Assembly (NCBI GenBank): GCA_965242785.1
Contig: CBDETA010000001.1
Span: 1-64,000 of the forward strand
Length of the DNA: 64,000 bases
Source: Maricaulis sp965242785
GTDB lineage: Bacteria; Pseudomonadota; Alphaproteobacteria; Caulobacterales; Maricaulaceae
Direction of reading: 5' to 3'
Shown piece by piece: positions 9,017-16,610 of this stretch. Within the stretch, counting starts at the first letter, position 1; the number at the start of each line of letters is the position of its first letter. A program made the position numbers and the translations under genes. The notes under the pieces were generated by a model. That model was given only the letters and a program-made list of their open reading frames with translations, was not told where the DNA came from and ran no database searches.

Positions 9017-9313
9017 TCAGAGCCGGTAGTGCTTGTTCAGAAGTTCGATCAGCTCATTCATCTTGGCCTGTTGATTGGCCTGGTCACCGGACCGGATCGC
9101 CGAGGCGACGCACCGTTCGGAATGGTCCTTGAGGATCTCGCCCTCCACCGCGGCGAGAGCTGACTTGATGGCGGATATCTGGGTCAGAACTTCAATGCAG
9201 TAGCGCTCGTCTTCGACCATGCGAACTACACCGCGCACCTGGCCCTCGATGCGTTTGAGGCGGTTGAGGCTCTTTTTCCGGCGTTCCGGCAAGTTCACGG
9301 ATGTGTGTGTCAT
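9017..9313 (-). CDS. csoR: CsoR/RcnR-family metal-sensing repressor
   Basis: This is a 98-residue all-helical DNA-binding repressor that leaves DNA when it binds metal. The family start RRKKSLNRLKRIEGQVRGVV is clear. Metal ligands follow the Cys-x24-His-x3-Cys spacing (Cys39, His64, Cys68 from the chosen ATG), the pattern of Cu(I)-sensing CsoR. A histidine at position 3 recalls the N-terminal ligand of RcnR/InrS-type nickel sensors, so copper is inferred mainly from the divergent multicopper oxidase and CusF-like genes. The start is ATG at 9313, since the longer frame would run into the operator. The operator lies directly upstream, shared with the TolC-like gene. Confidence 0.92.
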   Translation of the reverse strand: MTHTSVNLPERRKKSLNRLKRIEGQVRGVVRMVEDERYCIEVLTQISAIKSALAAVEGEILKDHSERCVASAIRSGDQANQQAKMNELIELLNKHYRL

Positions 9314-9324
9314 GCGGTCTCTTG

Positions 9325-9342
9325 TATACCCTATGGGGGTAT
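9325..9342. promoter_or_regulatory. CsoR-type operator between csoR and the tolC-like gene
   Basis: The inverted repeat ATACCC-N5-GGGTAT, with a G-rich centre (tatggg), lies 12 bases before the csoR ATG and 17 bases before the chosen tolC-like ATG. TACCC/GGGTA half-sites around a G tract are the typical binding site of CsoR-family proteins. The site is therefore likely to repress both directions until metal is present. Binding is inferred. Confidence 0.8.
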
Positions 9343-9358
9343 GATAGCAGCGTGGTTC

Positions 9359-10717
9359 ATGAAAACCAAGCGCGCCTGTCTCCTGCTCATCCTGCCGGTC
9401 ATGCTGACGGCCTGCGTGTCTGTGGATCCTGTCGCCGAGCGCCAAGCGATCGGGGAGGCGCTGCAGGCACGCGAGTCAGCGGATCTGTCGCCCCTGGCCG
9501 TGCCGGCAGCCGGCATCACGCTGGGTCAGGACCTGGCAGTGAGACTGGCGCTGGCCAATCATCGCGGGCTGGCGGCCGATCTCGCCGAGGCCGGACTGGC
9601 CCGGGCCGAATGGGCCGAGGCGGCGCGGCCGGACAACCCCTTGGTCGGTCTGGTCTGGAAGCCGGAAGAGAATGGGCCGGACTTTCTGGACATTGATTTG
9701 ATGGCGTCGGTTCTGGGTGTCCTGGCAACGCCGCAGCGCGCGGCCGCGGCCGAAGCGCGCTATGAAGCGGCCCAGGCGCGGGCCCTGTTGCGGGCCACTG
9801 ACTTTGTCGCCGACGTGCGGCTGGCCTGGGTGGATGCCGTCGCAGCGGCGCAGCGCGAGGCGCTGCAGGACCGGATCGCCGAAGCCGCCGAGGCCGCCGC
9901 GCTGGTGGCAGAGGAAATCCATGCGGCGGGTAATTCGCCGCGCCTCGACCTGGTGCGCGAACAGATGTTCGCCCGCCAGGCCCGGTTGGACGCCGAACGG
10001 GCGCGCCTGCAGGCGCGGGTGGCGCGGCTCAACCTGTTGCGCCAGATCGGCTTGCCGCAGGACGCAGAGATTTCGCTGCCCGAGCGGCTGCCGGCCCTGC
10101 CGTCCGGTCCCGGGCTGGACCTGGACGCGGTCCGGCAGGCGAGCTTGCCCTTGGCCGCGGCCCGCGCGGAGGCGGCCGCTGCTGCGCGTGAGGCCGGGTT
10201 GGAAAACTGGGCGTCCCTGCTGGATCATGCCGAGATCGGCCTGGTGTTCGAGCGCGAGGACGGTGACTGGCACGAGGGCGCGGCAGCCGAGTTTGCCCTG
10301 CCTGTGTTCAACTGGGGTGAGGCCCGGCGACGCGCAGCGCGGATGCGGCTGCAGCAGGCGCTGGACCGTCATGCCCAGCTGGAGACCGATATCGCCAGCC
10401 AGGCGGTTGCCGCCCAGTTGACGGCGCAGACGGCTTCTGCGCTGGCCCATGATGTCGAGACGGCGGTGTTGCCGGGGTCCGCCGACGTGCTGGAGGAAAG
10501 CCTGCGGCACTACAACGCCATGCAGATCGGCGTGTTCGAACTGATTGCCGCATTCCAGATGCGGGCCCGGGCCGGGCAGGCCCTGGTCGACGCGCTCTCG
10601 GAAGCCCACCGGGCCGATGTGCGCCTCCGCCAGCTGCAGGCCGGCGGCAGCCCGTCGACGGCCGCCATGGCGCCGCCGCCGGGCCTGGCGTCCGAACGCG
10701 CAGAAGGAGGCCATTGA
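9359..10717 (+). CDS. TolC-family outer-membrane efflux lipoprotein of the copper cluster
   Basis: The 452-residue product starts with a lipoprotein signal (MKTKRACLLLILPVMLTACV) and has the long alanine-rich coiled-coil helices of outer-membrane efflux proteins in two similar halves. TLGQDLAVRLALANHRGLAA opens the first half, and FALPVFNWGEARRRAARMR opens the second, the usual TolC-type turn. It would form an outer-membrane exit duct. No membrane-fusion or pump gene is adjacent, so its partner is elsewhere, or it serves the copper module in another way. Starts at 9341 (ATG) and 9359 (ATG) are both possible; 9359 gives the best signal peptide. It overlaps the multicopper oxidase by TGATG and is clearly in one operon with it. 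Confidence 0.88.
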   Translation: MKTKRACLLLILPVMLTACVSVDPVAERQAIGEALQARESADLSPLAVPAAGITLGQDLAVRLALANHRGLAADLAEAGLARAEWAEAARPDNPLVGLVWKPEENGPDFLDIDLMASVLGVLATPQRAAAAEARYEAAQARALLRATDFVADVRLAWVDAVAAAQREALQDRIAEAAEAAALVAEEIHAAGNSPRLDLVREQMFARQARLDAERARLQARVARLNLLRQIGLPQDAEISLPERLPALPSGPGLDLDAVRQASLPLAAARAEAAAAAREAGLENWASLLDHAEIGLVFEREDGDWHEGAAAEFALPVFNWGEARRRAARMRLQQALDRHAQLETDIASQAVAAQLTAQTASALAHDVETAVLPGSADVLEESLRHYNAMQIGVFELIAAFQMRARAGQALVDALSEAHRADVRLRQLQAGGSPSTAAMAPPPGLASERAEGGH

Positions 10718-12045
10718 TGTCTGTTTCCCGTCGCGATGCCCTTCTGGCCGGTGGCCTGGGTTTGGCCGGTGTCGCCGGTGCAACCGGGCCAGCTGCCGCC
10801 CAGTCGCGCCATGCGCATTCGGTGAGTGTGGACCAGCATGACGGCCTGGCGCCCGGGCGTCCGGGCCGGGATTATCGCCCGGTCGTGACGCCGGACGGGG
10901 CCACGCTGCCCTTCCGGCTCGTCAACGGCGTGAAGGTCTTCCACCTGGTCTCCGAGGAGGTCGATCACGAGTTTGCACCGGGCCTTCAGGCGAGGACCTG
11001 GGGCTATAATGGCCGCACCCATGGCCCGACCATCGAGGCGGTCGAGGGCGACCGGGTTCGGATCTATGTCACCAACCGCCTGCCGGCGCCGACGACGGTG
11101 CACTGGCATGGCGTCATCCTGCCGTCTGGCATGGACGGGGTGGGCGGGTTGTCCCAGCGCGCCATCCACCCCGGCGAGACCTTTGTCTATGAGTGGACCT
11201 TTCGCCAGCACGGCACCTTCATGTACCACTCGCACCATGACGAGATGACCCAGATGGCGCTGGGGTTGATGGGCATGATGGTGGTGCATCCGCGCCGTCC
11301 ATCCGGCCCGCTGCCGGACCGCGACTACGCGATCATGCTGTCGGAATGGGCGCTGCATCCGGGCGCCTCGCGGCCTGACCCGAACGCGATGTCGGACTTC
11401 AACATCCTGACCATGAATGCGCGCTGCTATCCCGGCACCTCGCCGCTGGTCGCCCAGCGCGGGGAACGGGTGCGGATCCGGTTCGGAAACCTCTCCGCCA
11501 TGGACCACCATCCGATCCACCTGCACGGCTATGCCTTCCACGTGACGGAAACCGATGGCGGGGTGATCCCGGAGACGGCCCGGCATCCGGACACCACGGT
11601 CCTGGTGGCCACCGGTTCAACGCGCACGATCGAGTTTGTTGCCGACAATCCCGGCGACTGGGCCATGCACTGTCACATGACCCATCATGTCATGAACCAG
11701 ATGGGGCACGGCCTGCCCAATCTTACCGGCGTCAATGCGCGCCGCATCGACCGCGCCGTGGGTGCGTTCCTGCCGGAATACATGACCATGGGGCATGACG
11801 GCATGGGCGAGATGGGCGCGCATCTGGAAATGGGCCACATGGCCATCCCCGAAAACTCGCTGCCCATGGTCGGTGCGCGCGGTCCGCGCGACTACATCAC
11901 CATGGGGGGCATGTTCACCATCCTGAAGGTGCGCGACCGGCTGTCCGGTGATGCGGACCCGGGCTGGTATTCCAACCCCGAGGGCGAAGCCCGCCCGGCC
12001 CGCGCGGACGAGCTGACCCGCGACGGCATCAACCCCGACAGCTGA
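10717..12045 (+). CDS. Tat-exported multicopper oxidase
   Basis: Multicopper oxidases oxidise Cu(I) or organic substrates and reduce oxygen to water; in this setting periplasmic copper detoxification is likely. The 442-residue product has a twin-arginine signal (VSRRDALLAGGLGLAGVAGA). All four copper-ligand blocks are present: TTVHWHGVILPSG, TFMYHSHHDE, HHPIHLHGYAFH and WAMHCHMTHHVMNQM, the last carrying the type 1 Cys. About 110 residues follow the last block and begin with a Met/His-rich stretch (EYMTMGHDGMGEMGAHLEMG), which probably binds extra copper. The ATG at 10717 overlaps the upstream stop and follows AGAAGGAGG; a TTG at 10714 is less likely. Confidence 0.95.
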   Translation: MSVSRRDALLAGGLGLAGVAGATGPAAAQSRHAHSVSVDQHDGLAPGRPGRDYRPVVTPDGATLPFRLVNGVKVFHLVSEEVDHEFAPGLQARTWGYNGRTHGPTIEAVEGDRVRIYVTNRLPAPTTVHWHGVILPSGMDGVGGLSQRAIHPGETFVYEWTFRQHGTFMYHSHHDEMTQMALGLMGMMVVHPRRPSGPLPDRDYAIMLSEWALHPGASRPDPNAMSDFNILTMNARCYPGTSPLVAQRGERVRIRFGNLSAMDHHPIHLHGYAFHVTETDGGVIPETARHPDTTVLVATGSTRTIEFVADNPGDWAMHCHMTHHVMNQMGHGLPNLTGVNARRIDRAVGAFLPEYMTMGHDGMGEMGAHLEMGHMAIPENSLPMVGARGPRDYITMGGMFTILKVRDRLSGDADPGWYSNPEGEARPARADELTRDGINPDS

Positions 12046-12058
12046 AACGGAGTCTTTC

Positions 12059-12406
12059 ATGCTCAATCTTCTCGCCGCCCTGGCCAGCCTGGCCCTGATC
12101 CAGGACATGGATCACGGTCATCACGGCCATCATGCCGCGCCGGAAGAGACCGAAACCGTCGCCCGGTCGACGACTTTCGGTGATGTGCGCACGGTGGATG
12201 CGGAAGCGCGCACGGCGGTGATCCGCCACGGCGCCATGTCCGAACTGGGCATGAGTGCGATGGTGATGTCCTTCCACATTGCCGAGGATGTCGACATCAC
12301 CCTGTTCGAACCGGGCGCGGCGCTGACGCTGACCGTCATCAATGGCGAACAGGGTCTGGAGATCATTGCGGCCGAGCCCGAGGCCGAAGCCGGGCACGCG
12401 CACTAG
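12059..12406 (+). CDS. CusF-like periplasmic copper-binding protein
   Basis: The 115-residue product has a short hydrophobic leader, then a His/Met-rich segment (DMDHGHHGHHAAP), then a small beta-barrel resembling CusF/PF11604 (copper-binding). The metal site motif appears as ELGMSAMVMSFHI, giving the two expected methionines, and a histidine lies upstream in VIRHG. In classical CusF a tryptophan stacks on Cu(I); here methionine is found at about that place. It lies 13 bases after the multicopper oxidase and is the last gene of the csoR-controlled operon. It probably carries Cu(I) in the periplasm. Confidence 0.86.
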   Translation: MLNLLAALASLALIQDMDHGHHGHHAAPEETETVARSTTFGDVRTVDAEARTAVIRHGAMSELGMSAMVMSFHIAEDVDITLFEPGAALTLTVINGEQGLEIIAAEPEAEAGHAH

Positions 12407-13425
12407 GCTGACGGAAACCGGTCGCGCGTCCGGTTGGCGAAGGCGACCAGGGACAGCATGACCGGGACTTCCACCAGCACGCCGACCACCGTGGCCAGGG
12501 CCGCGCCGGAGTTGAGGCCGAACAGGCTGATGGCAACGGCGACCGCCAGCTCGAAGAAGTTCGAGGTGCCGATCATCGCGCAGGGCGCGGCGACCGCGTG
12601 CGGAACGCGCCAGGCCCAGGCGGCGCCATAGGCCAGGGCAAAAATGCCGTAGGACTGGATCAGGATCGGCACGGCGATCAGCGCGATTACCAGCGGCCGC
12701 TCCAGGATCACCTGGCCCTGGAACCCGAACAGCAGCACGACCGTGCCCAGCAGACCCAGGATGGAGAAGGGTTTGAGCCGGGCGGTGAAGGCGTCGACAG
12801 CGTCCGGGCCACCGGAGCGCTTGAGCCACTTCCGCGCCGCAATGCCGGCGGCCAGCGGGATGGCGACATAGAGCACCACCGACAGGATCAGCGTTTCCCA
12901 GGGCACCTGGATGTCGGTGACGCCCAGCAGCAGGGCGACAATGGGCGCGAAGGCGAAGACCATGATGGCGTCGTTCACCGAGACCTGGGCCAGGGTGTAG
13001 GTGGCGTCACCCCGGGTCAGTTGCGACCAGACAAAGACCATCGCCGTGCACGGCGCCGCGCCCAGCAGGATGAGGCCGGCGATATAGCCTTCGGCATCGG
13101 CCGGCGGGATCCATCCGGCGAAGACGTGCTGGAAGAAGACCACGCCCAGAAGCGCCATCGAGAAGGGCTTGATCAGCCAGTTCACCGCCAGGGTGATGAT
13201 CAGCCCCTTGGGCCGGTCGCCGACGCGTTTCAGGCTGGTGAAGTCGACGGCGATCATCATCGGCCAGACCATGGCCCAGATCAGCAGCGCAACGGCAAAA
13301 TTGACATTGGCGTATTCCAGCGCCGCCAGCGTCTGGAAGACGCCGGGCAGGACCTGGCCAAGTGCGATCCCGGCCAGGATGCACAGGGCGACCCAGACCG
13401 AGAGGTAGCGTTCGAAAATGCTCAT
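12403..13425 (-). CDS. ACR3-family arsenite efflux permease
   Basis: This is a 340-residue membrane protein with about ten hydrophobic segments. It matches the ACR3 (BASS superfamily) arsenite exporters: NFAVALLIWAMVWPMM, VNWLIKPFSMALLGVVFF, the GAAPCTAMVFVWSQLT block with the conserved cysteine, and GTSNFFELAVAVAISLFGL. It exports As(III) using the proton gradient. The start is ATG at 13425, which overlaps the arsR stop by ATGA, so the two are one operon; an upstream in-frame extension into arsR is rejected. The stop codon shares the CTAG at 12403-12406 with the convergent CusF-like gene. No arsenate reductase is adjacent. Confidence 0.95.
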   Translation of the reverse strand: MSIFERYLSVWVALCILAGIALGQVLPGVFQTLAALEYANVNFAVALLIWAMVWPMMIAVDFTSLKRVGDRPKGLIITLAVNWLIKPFSMALLGVVFFQHVFAGWIPPADAEGYIAGLILLGAAPCTAMVFVWSQLTRGDATYTLAQVSVNDAIMVFAFAPIVALLLGVTDIQVPWETLILSVVLYVAIPLAAGIAARKWLKRSGGPDAVDAFTARLKPFSILGLLGTVVLLFGFQGQVILERPLVIALIAVPILIQSYGIFALAYGAAWAWRVPHAVAAPCAMIGTSNFFELAVAVAISLFGLNSGAALATVVGVLVEVPVMLSLVAFANRTRDRFPSA

Positions 13426-13778
13426 GCGCAACCGTCCTCGTCGCAGCAATCGCCGCGGGCGGCGCGTTCGACTACCGGGCCGCAGACATCGGCGTGTCCG
13501 TGGCAGCAATCATCCATGAGATAGACCAGAAGCTCGCCCATATGGTCGAAGCAGGCGCTGTAGATCAGCGAACGGCCGTCGCGGCGCTGGCAGATGAGGC
13601 CGGCATTCGACAACTGGTTGAGTTGGGCCGACAGCGTGTTTGGCGCGATGCCGAGTTCACGCGCGATCTCGCCGGCCGGCAGGCCTTCGTGCCCGGCCTT
13701 CACCAGAAGGCGGAAGACAGCCAGGCGGCTGGGCTGGGCGAGGGCGGCCAGGCGGCGGACGGCGAGATCTGATTCCAT
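13422..13778 (-). CDS. arsR: ArsR-family arsenic-responsive repressor
   Basis: The 118-residue product has a winged helix-turn-helix (LPAGEIARELGIAPNTLSAQ with LNQLSNAGLI) typical of ArsR. The plasmid-type ELCVCDL metal site is absent. Instead the C-terminus is rich in cysteine: Cys91-Cys92, Cys99, Cys111-Cys112 and Cys117. A Cys-Cys plus third Cys arrangement near residue 95 is known from the Acidithiobacillus-type ArsR, so As(III) sensing is likely. The start at 13778 directly touches a perfect inverted repeat. It overlaps the ACR3 gene by four bases. Confidence 0.93.
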   Translation of the reverse strand: MESDLAVRRLAALAQPSRLAVFRLLVKAGHEGLPAGEIARELGIAPNTLSAQLNQLSNAGLICQRRDGRSLIYSACFDHMGELLVYLMDDCCHGHADVCGPVVERAARGDCCDEDGCA

Positions 13779-13798
13779 ACTTCATCGATAGATGAAGT
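13779..13798. promoter_or_regulatory. ArsR operator candidate
   Basis: The perfect inverted repeat acttcatc-gata-gatgaagt begins at the very base before the arsR ATG. ArsR-type sites usually overlap the promoter. Here the repeat sits in the leader, which would place bound repressor across the transcription start or the ribosome-binding region. Autoregulation is inferred. Confidence 0.78.
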
Positions 13799-13854
13799 GA
13801 CCTTTCACCGCAAGCGATGGGCCGCGGCCTGGCCCAGTCCGGGCAGGGCGGATG

Positions 13855-14844
13855 TCAGGCGGCGGAGCTTTCCGCCTTGACCGGGGCTTCCGGCAGGTCC
13901 TGGCCAAAGACGCGCTGGTACATTTCCGCGATGGTCGGGCGTTCCAGCTCGTCGCACTTGTTCAGGAAGGTGAGGCGGAAGGCGCCGCCCAGATCGCCGA
14001 AGATCTCGTAATTCTCGGCCCAGGTCAGCACGGTGCGCGGGCTCATCACGGTGGAGATGTCGCCATTGATGAAAGCCTCGCGGGTGAGGTCGGCCACCTT
14101 GACCATGTCCTCGACCATCCGGCGGCCCTCGTCGGTGCCGGCAAGCCGCTTCATCTTGGCCATGACGATGGCGTTCTCGGTGGCGCGCGGCAGGTAGTTC
14201 AGCGTCGAGACGATCGACCAGCGGTCCATCTGGCCCTGGTTGATCTGCTGGGTGCCGTGATAGAGGCCCGTCGTGTCGCCCAGGCCGATCGTGTTGGTGG
14301 TCGAGAACAGGCGGAAATAGGGGTGCGGGCGGATCACCTTGGTCTGGTCCAGCAGGGTCAGCGAGCCCGAGGCTTCCAGCACGCGCTGGATGACGAACAT
14401 CACGTCGGGGCGACCGGCATCGTATTCGTCGAACAGGAGGGCGACCGGGCGCTGCAGCGCCCAGGGCAGGATGCCTTCCTGGAACTCGGTGACCTGCTTG
14501 CCTTCCTTCAGCACGATGGCGTCCTTGCCGACCATGTCGATCCGGCTGACATGGCTGTCCAGATTGACGCGGACCATCGGCCAGTTGAGGCGGGCGGCGA
14601 CCTGCTCGACATGGGTCGACTTGCCGGTGCCGTGATAGCCCTGGATCATCACCCGGCGGTTGAAGGCAAAGCCGGCGAGGATGGCGCGGGTGGTGGCCGG
14701 GTCGAAGACATAGTCGGGGTCGATGGCCGGCGTGTGCTCGTCCCGCTGGGAGAACATGGGCACATCAAAGCCGGCATCGAAACCGAACAGGGCCTTGGTG
14801 TCAGCGGTGGTGTCGGGGGCTTGCAGGGGGAAGCTGTTGCTCAT
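13855..14844 (-). CDS. cobS: Cobaltochelatase subunit CobS (AAA+ ATPase)
   Basis: The 329-residue product is the MoxR-like AAA+ partner of CobT. It shows Walker A GYHGTGKSTHVEQVAARLN at about residue 95, Walker B ALLFDEYDAGRPDVMFVIQR and the sensor region FRLFSTTNTIGLGDTTGLYHG. The family N-terminus with FGFDAGFDVP is also there. It powers metal insertion by the CobN-CobST chelatase. In many alphaproteobacteria cobS lies directly beside cobT and next to the J-domain and bolA genes. Here a chemoreceptor gene separates it from the J-domain gene, and 5.9 kb separates it from cobT. Confidence 0.97.
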   Translation of the reverse strand: MSNSFPLQAPDTTADTKALFGFDAGFDVPMFSQRDEHTPAIDPDYVFDPATTRAILAGFAFNRRVMIQGYHGTGKSTHVEQVAARLNWPMVRVNLDSHVSRIDMVGKDAIVLKEGKQVTEFQEGILPWALQRPVALLFDEYDAGRPDVMFVIQRVLEASGSLTLLDQTKVIRPHPYFRLFSTTNTIGLGDTTGLYHGTQQINQGQMDRWSIVSTLNYLPRATENAIVMAKMKRLAGTDEGRRMVEDMVKVADLTREAFINGDISTVMSPRTVLTWAENYEIFGDLGGAFRLTFLNKCDELERPTIAEMYQRVFGQDLPEAPVKAESSAA

Positions 14845-14940
14845 CGAACCGGTCTTGCCTTTGCCGGCGACCGTCGTTGGCTGCGGCCGCGTTAATCACG
14901 TGATCGGACGTAACGCACGCCTTGTCGCCCGGCAAGTCAA

Positions 14941-14974
14941 GGCGGGACGGATGCGGATCGCAGTCCATCCCGCC
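14941..14974 (-). terminator. Possible hairpin terminator after the PAS-PAS chemoreceptor gene
   Basis: The arms ggcggga / tcccgcc enclose a second, bulged stem (ggatgcg / cgcagtcc) just downstream of the chemoreceptor stop on the minus strand. No real T run follows, so this is only a candidate. Confidence 0.45.
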
Positions 14975-14983
14975 CTGGATTCA

Positions 14984-16471
14984 TCAGGCAATCTGCCGGG
15001 CGGCCTGCTGGACGTCGCGGGTGGCCTGTTCGACATCGCGCGTGGCGCGGTCGATGGCCTGGATCGACTCGTCGATGCTGGACACGCCGACGGCGACCTC
15101 CTGCATGTTGGCGGAGATTTCCGAGGTTACGGCCGTCTGTTCCTCGATCGCCGCGGCAACGGCGGTGGAGACGGATTCCACTTCGCCGATCGTGTCGCGG
15201 ATGCTGGCGATCGCGCGGGCAGCGTCGTCGGTGGCGGTCTGCACTTCCTGGATCTGGGCGCTGATGTCCTCGGTCGCCTTGGAGGCCTGGGTCGCCAGCC
15301 CCTTGACCTCGCTGGCCACCACCGCGAAGCCCTTCCCGGCTTCGCCGGCGCGAGCGGCCTCGATCGTGGCGTTCAGGGCCAGGAGGTTTGTCTGTTCGGC
15401 AATGGCATTGATCAGGCTGACGATCTCGCCAATGCGCTGGGCCGAGCGCGACAGGGTGCCGACGACGGCATCGGTGGCGTCGGCCTCGGTCACGGCCTTG
15501 CGGCTGATCTCACTGGCCCGAGAGACCTGGCCACTGATCTCGCGGGCCGAGGCAGAGAGTTCCTCGGCACCGGAGGCAACCGACTGTACGCCGGATGAAG
15601 CCTGGCTGATGGCTGCGGCCACGGCTGCGGTCTGGGTCGAACTGCCGGACGCGGAATGGGAGATCTGCTCCAGTGCCGAGGCGATTTCTTTCTGGACCTT
15701 GCTGCGCCGGGCCCGTTCCTCGACCTGGGCGGTGATGTCCGTGGCAAACTTCACAACCTTGAAGGGGTTCCCGTCCATGTCGAGGATCGGATTGTAGCTG
15801 GCCATGATCCAGATGTCCTTGCCGGACTTGGACACTCGGCGGAATTCGCCCGTTTCGAACTCGCCGCGGGCCAGCTTGCGCCAGAACTCTGCATAGGCTT
15901 GGGAATGGCGCTCGGACTCCGGCATGAAGATGCGGTGATGCTCGCCGCGGATTTCCGCCATCTCGTAACCGAGTGTGGTGAGGAAATTCTCGTTTGCGTC
16001 CAGGATCTTGCCTTCCAGGTCAAACTCGATGACAGCCTGGGCCTTGGAGATGGCAGCCAGCTTGCCGGAGGTTTCGGCTTCCCTCAGCTTGCGTTCGGTC
16101 ACATCGGTGGCGAACTTGATGACGGAGCACGGTCGGCCCTGGTCATCGAGCACCGGATTGTAGCTCGCCTGGATCCAGACCGGCTCGCCGTCCTGCCGCA
16201 CGCGACAAAACTCGCCGGCCCGGTAGCGGCCCTGCCGCAACTCGTTCCAGAAGGCTTCATACTCGGCACTGCCGGCCTCTTCCGGGCGCATGAAGATGCG
16301 GTGATGCTGGCCAACAATGTCGGACAGATCATACCCCATGGCGTCGAGAAAGTTCGCGTTGGCCGTCAAAATCCGGCCGGAAAGGTCGAACTCGATGACG
16401 GCCTGCGACCGGCAAACGGCCGCAAACTTGTCAGCAACATCGGACTTCGTCCGATTGAATCGTATAGCCAA
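14984..16471 (-). CDS. Soluble PAS-PAS methyl-accepting chemotaxis protein
   Basis: The 495-residue protein has no transmembrane segment. Two PAS domains (about residues 20-130 and 140-250) are similar to each other; both contain a QHHRIFM- or EHHRIFM-type motif and end in VIKFATDVTER or VVKFATDITAQ. A methyl-accepting signalling domain follows, with the conserved hairpin tip around ISLINAIAEQTNLLALNATIE and GKGFAVVASEVKGLA. Such cytoplasmic receptors, BdlA/Aer-like in layout, sense redox, oxygen or energy state and control CheA; the ligand here is unknown. There is no CheR-docking pentapeptide at the C-terminus. The gene stands alone between cobS and the J-domain gene. Confidence 0.94.
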   Translation of the reverse strand: MAIRFNRTKSDVADKFAAVCRSQAVIEFDLSGRILTANANFLDAMGYDLSDIVGQHHRIFMRPEEAGSAEYEAFWNELRQGRYRAGEFCRVRQDGEPVWIQASYNPVLDDQGRPCSVIKFATDVTERKLREAETSGKLAAISKAQAVIEFDLEGKILDANENFLTTLGYEMAEIRGEHHRIFMPESERHSQAYAEFWRKLARGEFETGEFRRVSKSGKDIWIMASYNPILDMDGNPFKVVKFATDITAQVEERARRSKVQKEIASALEQISHSASGSSTQTAAVAAAISQASSGVQSVASGAEELSASAREISGQVSRASEISRKAVTEADATDAVVGTLSRSAQRIGEIVSLINAIAEQTNLLALNATIEAARAGEAGKGFAVVASEVKGLATQASKATEDISAQIQEVQTATDDAARAIASIRDTIGEVESVSTAVAAAIEEQTAVTSEISANMQEVAVGVSSIDESIQAIDRATRDVEQATRDVQQAARQIA

Positions 16472-16610
16472 AGTCAGTTCCCCAAAACTGGATCATGTTT
16501 GCTCAATCAACTCCTTGCCCGGGAGCTGCCTTGGACGACAGATATCGCGGGGAAGGTTTAATATAACCTTACGATCCGTCCGGTCTTGTCCTTGGGAAAC
16601 TTGAATAAGT

